64,000 nucleotides of DNA from assembly GCF_020497125.1 (NCBI RefSeq), contig NC_059080.1, forward strand, positions 74,382,618 through 74,446,617. The letters are read 5' to 3'. The first letter of the stretch is position 1. Each line of letters begins with the position of its first letter. Shown one piece after another: positions 58,279 through 64,000 of the stretch. Below the pieces are notes generated by a model. The model was not told where the DNA came from. It did not search any database and saw only the letters and a program-made list of their open reading frames with translations. The DNA is from Mauremys mutica. Taxonomy: Eukaryota > Chordata > Testudines > Geoemydidae. A program made the position numbers and the translations under genes.

Positions 58279-58452
58279 TATCAGATGGGTAGCCGTGTTA
58301 GTCTGGATCTGTAAAAAGCAACAAAGAGTCCTGTGGCGCCTTAAGGACTAACAGATGTATTGGAGCATAAGCTTTCGTGGGTGAATGCCCACTTCATCAG
58401 ACACATGTTTTGCCGACAAAAGTGCGAGTGTAGACAGCCTATGATATATGGA
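58279..58452 (+). mobile_element. Chimeric retroposon carrying a MITE end within its TSDs
   Basis: The first part (58279 to about 58405) is the tailless retroposon family (TATCAGATGGGTAGCCGTG to GCCCACTTCATCAGACAC). It is followed by about 45 bp that match, in reverse, the terminus of the Harbinger-like MITE at 60181 (GCCGACAAAAGTGCGAGTG, then GTAGACAGCC). The perfect 11-bp duplication TACAAGCAAAG (58268-58278 and 58453-58463) encloses both parts, so they were inserted together. Confidence 0.85.
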
Positions 58453-58463
58453 TACAAGCAAAG

Positions 58464-59835
58464 ACAGTAGTGAACTGCATGGGGCTTGCTGCAATGCTAG
58501 TTAAGTCTGAAACACAACAGTCTGGATAAGAATGACTATAATATTAATGGACTATACTCAAGTAGGGGAGATGCGATTGTGTGGCAAGGCCCAAGGTAAT
58601 GCGTAGAGACTGCTTAATTGCACAGCCAGGTGGTAAGATTTGATCTGGTCCATGTTTCACATGCAGAGTGGGTCCTGAACTTGATTTGGGGAAAAACACT
58701 TCAAAGACAATAGTAGGATATGAAGAAAAGGGGAAACACTGATAGATATGGTCATTTGAAGATACTGAAACTGCGGAAATATTTTCTAGGTGTTGGTGCC
58801 AAAGATGGCTTCATGGTTGAGATTCCTCATTGTGGCTCTAAGTGGCACAGCACAGAACTCTCAGCCAAGGGAAAATGGGGGCTTGGGTGGCTTTATACCT
58901 TCTTTGTGCCCTCCCAATCCTGGTCTGCTCCCGAGGCTGTAGGTTCCCTAGCTCAATGTAGATGGCCCTGGGGAACTGGATCCTCTCTGGGTTGCAGCGT
59001 GTTGTATCAACCAGGCAAGGTACTAACAAACTTCAACAGGACTTTAAAAATAAAGTGGAAACCTCTTTACCAAGCTGCTGCTGCACCCTCTGTAACTCAC
59101 TCTGCCATATTCCCAAAGTCACAAGTTACAGTCAGACTCCTCAGGGAAGCAATATACTGCATTATAGTCTCCCCTGGTTTCTGCTCATGCTGGTGAAATC
59201 TATAGCGTTTAGCTACTACACAGCGCTGCCCAAAATCTTTGCAGCCCTGTGTGCTGCCGCTTCCCCACCATGGCCCTCCTGCCCTTAGCCCTGCCCTGGC
59301 TGGCAGGTATTCTGTGCAATGGAGTCCTCTGAGGGCAACCTTACCCCTGTCATCTTTGTAGTGCCAGCACCAGGGAATCCTCCCCAGATGGAATTAGGGC
59401 CTTTGAAGACTCAAGATTTTTAAATGGGAACAGAGTCTTACTGATAGATTTGTCCTCTATGATGCTAGAAGAGATGCAGAGATCTTGACAGCCCGAGAAA
59501 TTGACACACAAAATGTCGGGAGCTTTATTATTTGCCTTAATGCAATTGCAACCTTAAAGGTGACCTACAGAGAATTTACATTTTAAAATTAGACATGCAT
59601 CTTTTTTTTGCCTCTTTGATGTGTAAAGACAGCCTGAAAAGTTAAGGTTTTCTGCTCTTGTTTGCTGGAGAACCTCTCAACTATATCTGGGATATTTACT
59701 GTGGACTTTGTCATGTCAGTGGAAAGGACAAGGGCATTGAATCTTTAACAAAGGTTTTCTTTATTTAAAATGTTAACTAGGCATAAATAAGTGCAAACAG
59801 ATAAACAGAAAAAGACAGTTTTAACAGTCTGACTA
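58464..59835. other. Unassigned sequence, no gene supported
   Basis: A 158-codon plus frame (58720-59196) is open without any motif I recognise. The underlying text has mixed composition and could be old repeat. No splice context or second exon supports it. Confidence 0.35.
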
Positions 59836-59965
59836 GAGCTATGTCTGCACTACAGACCTTACAGCAGCACAGAGGTACCACTGCAGCTGTGCCGCTGTAA
59901 GGTCTCCTGTGTACATTAAACCATTCCCGCCAATGTAGCACTGTCCATATGGGCACTTTTGTTTG
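59836..59965. mobile_element. Partial Harbinger-like MITE
   Basis: GAGCTATGTCTGCACTACAGA after CTA, then CTTACAGCAGC and GTGCCGCTGTAAGGTC, resemble the element at 63213 and its ACAGCTGTGCC/CTGTAGGGTC block. The right end is missing. Confidence 0.6.
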
Positions 59966-59994
59966 AAACTTCTCAGGGTGTGGTGGTGTGGTTT

Positions 59995-60078
59995 TTGTTT
60001 GTTTGTTTGTTTGTTTTTTGTTTTTTTTTTCCCCTTCATATCCCAACTGACACAAGTTTTTTTTTTTTTTTTTTTTGG
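59995..60078. repeat. (GTTT)n and poly-T tract
   Basis: GTTTGTTTGTTTGTTTG is followed by a T run, then after a short spacer a 20-nt T run at 60057-60076. On the minus strand this produces the lysine-rich frames seen there. Confidence 0.9.
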
Positions 60079-60180
60079 TAACCATTGTAGACAGTCTTAA
60101 ACTCCACTGTCCTCTCAGTTGCTCAATGTTTGTTCTCTTGGCTCTGGTGATATATTTTCACTAGATCTCCATATATCATA

Positions 60181-60401
60181 GGCTATGTCTACACTAGCAC
60201 TTTTGTCGGCAAAACTTTATCGGTCAGGGATGTGGGGGAAAAAACCCAACATAGCTACCGCCGCTCACTGGGGGTGGTTTAATTATGAGGGTGGGAGAGC
60301 TCTCTCCTGCCTGCATAGAGCAGCTACCCAGGGGACCTTACAGCAGCGCAGCTGCAGTGGTACAATTGTGCCACTATAAGGTCCACAGTGTAGACATAGC
60401 C
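60181..60401. mobile_element. Harbinger-like MITE, 221 bp, 3-bp TSD ATA
   Basis: The ends GGCTATGTCTACACTAGCAC and CACAGTGTAGACATAGCC form inverted repeats, 15 of the terminal bases pairing. ATA flanks both sides (60178-60180 and 60402-60404). Internal CACTTTTGTCGGCAAAAC and GGACCTTACAGCAGC blocks are shared with the neighbours. Confidence 0.85.
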
Positions 60402-60454
60402 ATAGTCTTTTAGCATGGATTGGACTTGAATTTCTGATGGTTTTGTTGTTTGCC

Positions 60455-60530
60455 TGTATTGTAGGAGCCGTAGTCATGGACCAGGATCCCACTGTGTTAG
60501 GCGCTGTACAAACACAGAACAAAAAGGGCT
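60455..60530 (+). repeat. Old SINE-like repeat fragment
   Basis: ATGGACCAGGATCCCACTGTG and TTAGGCGCTGTACAAACACAG are diagnostic words of an ancient amniote repeat also present, reading on, at 62925-63060. Confidence 0.6.
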
Positions 60531-60534
60531 TTCA

Positions 60535-61105
60535 GTCGAAAGCCTTGTCTAGATAAGAAAGTTTGTTGCTTTTAACTGTATCGGCATAGTTAAAGTGGTA
60601 TAACGACCTAATGTGGATGCAGTTATGCTGGTATTAAAGTGTTTATACTGGTCTACACTAGGCACTTGCATCGTATAGATACATCTCTCAGGGGTGAGAA
60701 AAATCCACATCACCTGAAAACTGTAGCCATACCGACCTACCCTTGACGTAGACGGTGCAAGGTCAACAGAAGAATTCTTTTGTCAATTTACCACTTCTTG
60801 GGGCGGTGATGGGAGAACCCTATGCTGATGGGAGAACCCCTCCTGTCTATATTGGTAGTGTCTACACTAAATTACTACAGCAGCGCAACTGCAGCTGCAT
60901 TGCTGTACTGTTTTAAGTGTAGACATGCTCTAAGAGAGCCTATTTCTGTATAAGAAGGGAAATATGCTATAATGCACCTTTTATAACACTATAACTGGGT
61001 CCAGACCAGAGAATGTGCTGTATAAAAGTTTGTTTTTTTTAAATTAAACACCTAGTCAAAATAGTTATACCAGCATAAAAACTGTGTGTAGACCAGGCCT
61101 ATGGG
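60535..61105. mobile_element. Cluster of nested or abutting Harbinger-like MITEs
   Basis: Several MITE termini occur close together: GCCTTGTCTAGATAAG (60543), CTGGTCTACACTAGGCAC (60647), TAGTGTCTACACTAAATTAC (60856), AAGTGTAGACATGCTCTAAG (60915) and GTGTGTAGACCAGGCC (61084). The outer left and right ends share ATAGTTAAAGTGGTATAAC and AATAGTTATACCAGC, suggesting one older element invaded by others. I could not fix each boundary. Confidence 0.6.
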
Positions 61106-61628
61106 GGAAAACCCATCCCAGAAAACTCTTAGGCTTTTGTGAAGCTTGTTGTTTTCTTGGACTGAGGAATAGTTATAATGCATCGCCTTCATTTAATTTT
61201 ATTTTTCTTTCAATTTAACTTCACTTTTTTATGGTACTTTCAGTAGTAGTGTTCTGTTTTCATTGTCTTTAAGAACCATCCATAGTGAATATCCCAGGTT
61301 TAAACTTCTGACCTCTGATAGGAGGATTGAATAGTACCTAAGCTGAAGCACTTTACCCAAGGCATTTCTGCAAAGGGGTTACCTGGTTGCTGCTTGTGCT
61401 CTGTAAGGCACATGGGGAAAACTGAGGGGTTATCCACTGACAGTGATATACCCCTTGCAGAGTCACTTGGAAGTGTTGGTTCTGTGTGAACCCCAAAAGG
61501 TACCCTATGTCCCAAGCACCCCCATCCCAGAAAACACCCAACGTCTTTGAGGACTGGACCCAAAGTTAGCACAGTTTGGTTAGATGTGGTTAATGTCCTG
61601 CAAGCTGCTGTAGGTTTATACATAAACC
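61106..61628. other. Unique sequence, no gene seen
   Basis: The 184-codon minus-strand frame (61300-61854) crosses the hAT scrap at 61629-61737 and lacks motifs, so I do not accept it. Confidence 0.4.
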
Positions 61629-61737
61629 CATAGATGCTGGAAGTAGGAGTGCTGGGGGTGCTACTGCACCCCCTGGCTTGAAGAGAAGTCCATTTTATAC
61701 AATACTTACAGTTTGGTTCAATGGCTCTCAGCATCCC
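61629..61737. mobile_element. hAT fragment, truncated
   Basis: ATAGATGCTGGAAGTAGGAG, GGGGGTGCTACTGCACCCCC and TTCAATGGCTCTCAGCATCC are parts of the hAT family whose other copy is at 47490. One end is lost, so no duplication can be read. Confidence 0.65.
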
Positions 61738-62924
61738 TGAATTAACCTGATATAGCCTAAAGTCAGAGATGGTTGTATCCTGTAATTGGCACCGATGAAA
61801 TAAATACAAACAATTAAAATTGCAATGGGAAAAATGCAGATAGATCTGTTCCAAATGAAAAGTAAATATTTTCTTGGCACATTGATATATTTAATGAAAA
61901 ACACTCAAGGCATGTCTCCTTGTATTATTCCTTACTTGATCTCCTTATCCAGCTGCTGGGTGTCAGGCAGGAAAAGAGAGAAAAATAGCAATGCATTGCA
62001 GTATTCATTTACAGTATTTTATTTTCCTCCTTATCTGAGGCACTTAACCCCCTTTCTATTTGTGTGCAAGAGTTTGCTACACTGTTCCATTTATCTAGAT
62101 ATGCTGGAAGCCTATTGAATGTTTTTGGATGGGATCATGTCTACTTTCCATGGCAACATAGAGGCATAAAACTAATGGTCACATTGTACTTCAAAATGAA
62201 GATTGATGCTGAGTTTTCCTTTAGGTAGCATATTCTGCTTCACTGAACATATCCATCTAGTGTCACTTATAATTTCAGTAATGGAATTGTATGGCACCTC
62301 ACTATAGACCTTTGTACTGAAAGGCTACAGAAAGCAACAAACCGCAGTTCTTGTTTACCAGATGTTAGTGAAGTAGAATAGACACACTGCTTCCTATGGC
62401 TATACCTTGAGAATACTTACAAGCCAGACTTAAAGCACTTTTGAGGTGAAGGACGCAGGCAAAGTATCCATGAAGTGGGCACTTCAGAAATAAGTTGAGA
62501 GAAATTGATGAGATCTAAAGTAACAGATGTACAGAAAGATATAATATACTTGTTTGTCTAATCATGTGGACAGCAGAGAAGCTGAGAATAAGAGGCTTAC
62601 AATAAGAGCTGCTGCTTAGTCAGAGCAAGAGCCTCCAAGGCTTCTTAATCTACTGTGGGAATTGTTATACAGAGACAATAAATCTGACAAGACAAATAAA
62701 AGAATGTTGTAAGTCAGTGAAACGTTGGGTTTTAATTTCTGGTATTCTGGAGGGGGTTGAAGAAAAAGAATGTGCTCTTCATTAGTTTCATTTCTCCGGT
62801 TCATAGCCTTCAATGGAATCTAAGATGTGTCTTCGCCCTCTCTGAAAGCATAGCAATTGAGACTGAGTCTTGCGGGACTTCATACAGTGTTGAGTCAAGA
62901 TTGCTGCAATGATGTAATTTAACA
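61738..62924. other. Unique sequence, no gene seen
   Basis: AT-rich with short frames only. Confidence 0.4.
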
Positions 62925-63060
62925 TTTACATTGCTATAGCACCTAGATGCCTCAGTCATCATGTTCTGCACTGTAATAACCCAAGGTAAATGACAGTCTC
63001 TGCCCCAAAGAGTTTACCATTTAAAAGACAAGACATAAGAAAAGAAATAAGTGATTGCGG
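62925..63060 (+). repeat. Old SINE-like repeat
   Basis: Words in order: TTGCTATAGCACCTAGATGCC, TTCTGCACTGTAATAACCC, GACAGTCTCTGCCCCAAAGAG and TTTACCATTTAAAAGACAAGA. This is an ancient amniote repeat with a characteristic CTGCCCCAAAGAG core. Confidence 0.65.
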
Positions 63061-63212
63061 AGGAAGGGATAATGAAAATTCTATGATTTTAGGACAGACT
63101 AGCTGTATGTACAGTTCTTAGCCTGGCCAATCAATAGCAGTAATCATAACTCACCAACTACTAGCTCTTATCAGATGTTGTGATCAGACTGCTGATTGAG
63201 CATGTAAAATTA

Positions 63213-63508
63213 AGGCTTGGTCTACACTACAGACCATAACTTGGCACAGCTGTATTGCTGCAGCTGTGCCTCTGTAGGGTCTTCTGTGTAGCCACTCTAT
63301 GCCGGCAGGAGAGTCCTCTCCTTCTGGCATAATTAAACCATTCCTAGCAAGCAGCCTAGCTATGTCAGCAGGAGAGTGTGTCCTGCCAACAGTGCTGTCT
63401 ACACTGGTGTTTTTGTTGGTGAAACTTTTGTCAATTGGGGGGTGGATTTTTTTCACATCCCTGACTGACAAAAGTTTTACCAACAAAAGTGCTAGTGTAG
63501 ACAACACC
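63213..63508. mobile_element. Harbinger-like MITE, 296 bp, TSD TTA
   Basis: The ends AGGCTTGGTCTACACTAC and GCTAGTGTAGACAACACC are inverted. TTA flanks both ends (63210-63212 and 63509-63511). It contains CACAGCTGTATTGCTGCAGC and a foldback pair GTTGGTGAAACTTTTGTCA / TGACAAAAGTTTTACCAAC. No transposase; the open frames are incidental. Confidence 0.82.
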
Positions 63509-63689
63509 TTAGTACTAAAGGGTCCCAGGCAACAATTTCTTGAGCTCATTCCCTATAGAAATTTCTCTTTCCTTGTGGAGGAAACATTGTATAAAAGTGT
63601 CCCTTCAATGAATACAAACATAGTTCAATCTTGAGACTACTTAAGTGGCTAGCCTCTGAAATCAAAGGAACTGCACAAAAGTGTCAGGA

Positions 63690-63898
63690 TATGCCACTGT
63701 AGCGTAGATACTTTCTACATTGACAGAGAGGGTTTTTCCACTGTAGTAGGTAATCCATCTCTCACAGGTGGTAGCTGGTCAATGGAGGAATCCTTCTGTC
63801 AACATAGCTGCATCTATACTGATGCTCAGGATGCAAAATTTTGTACAGTCCTGAGCGATGTAGCTAGATCGACCCTAAGTTTTAGATGTAGACCAGGC
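63690..63898. mobile_element. Partial Harbinger-like MITE
   Basis: CACTGTAGCGTAGATACTTTC to a right end TTAGATGTAGACCAGGCC. It resembles the 60647 member (ATCTCTCA...GGTCAA blocks). The left terminus is missing. Confidence 0.6.
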
Positions 63899-64000
63899 CT
63901 AAGGAATATTCATGTGAGTTAAAGGTTTGCAAAATGGGGCACATAACTGCAGCCTGTCATGAGAGATCAGTAATTTCATGCCCACTTACACTGTCCACCA

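Noticed and set aside
58720..59196. 158-codon plus-strand frame
   Set aside because: Composition is mixed, no domain is visible and no exon structure surrounds it. The underlying DNA may be an old repeat.
61300..61854. 184-codon minus-strand frame
   Set aside because: It crosses a hAT fragment and has no recognisable motif, homolog or splice context.

Overview
This window looks like non-coding vertebrate nuclear DNA, most likely from a turtle (cryptodire). It is AT-rich and has no dense coding, no operon-like gene order and no convincing intact host gene. It is crowded with repeat families typical of turtles and other sauropsids: CR1 LINEs, tRNA-derived SINEs with a CR1-like tail, many short Harbinger-like and hAT-like non-autonomous DNA transposons, an abundant tailless retroposon family, a solo LTR and old MIR-like SINEs. 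The taxonomic call rests on remembered repeat families, not on a database search.

Layout. 0-10 kb: a plus-strand CR1 relic split by a hAT element, mostly unique AT-rich DNA, a 791-bp Harbinger-like element packed with CAGCGCTG palindromes (4394-5184), and a minus-strand CR1 3' end (8524-9205). 10-23 kb: a 793-bp hAT element, a solo LTR (11647-12425), a SINE, Harbinger and hAT elements, and a retroposon forming a perfect 62-bp snapback (19685-19883). 23-32 kb: two same-strand CR1 portions. One carries the 3' half (23290-27250) and the other the 5' half (28640-31890). Both are broken by later insertions, including two different hAT elements side by side that share one 8-bp target site. 32-46 kb: mostly unique sequence with short retroposons, a Harbinger-like element and microsatellites. 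46-50 kb: a CR1 broken by a GC-rich hAT with 87-bp tandem repeats, then a Harbinger-like element. 50-54 kb: a quiet unique stretch. 54-64 kb: nested hAT elements, a hAT inside a Harbinger-like element, a chimeric retroposon, and a dense cluster of Harbinger-like elements.

The only protein-coding signals I trust are decayed CR1 pieces: endonuclease, reverse transcriptase and the ORF1 esterase. All are fragmentary and broken by stops, frameshifts or insertions. Two short open stretches flanked by splice-like signals (minus 6925-7076, plus 40818-40997) are listed as weak exon candidates. The GC-rich islands coincide with hAT elements, so they should not be read as promoters. I found no CRISPR array, stand-alone tRNA or rRNA gene, or new multi-gene system. 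The most notable content is the insertion archaeology: perfect target-site duplications, nested order, a retroposed hairpin and a retroposed chimera.
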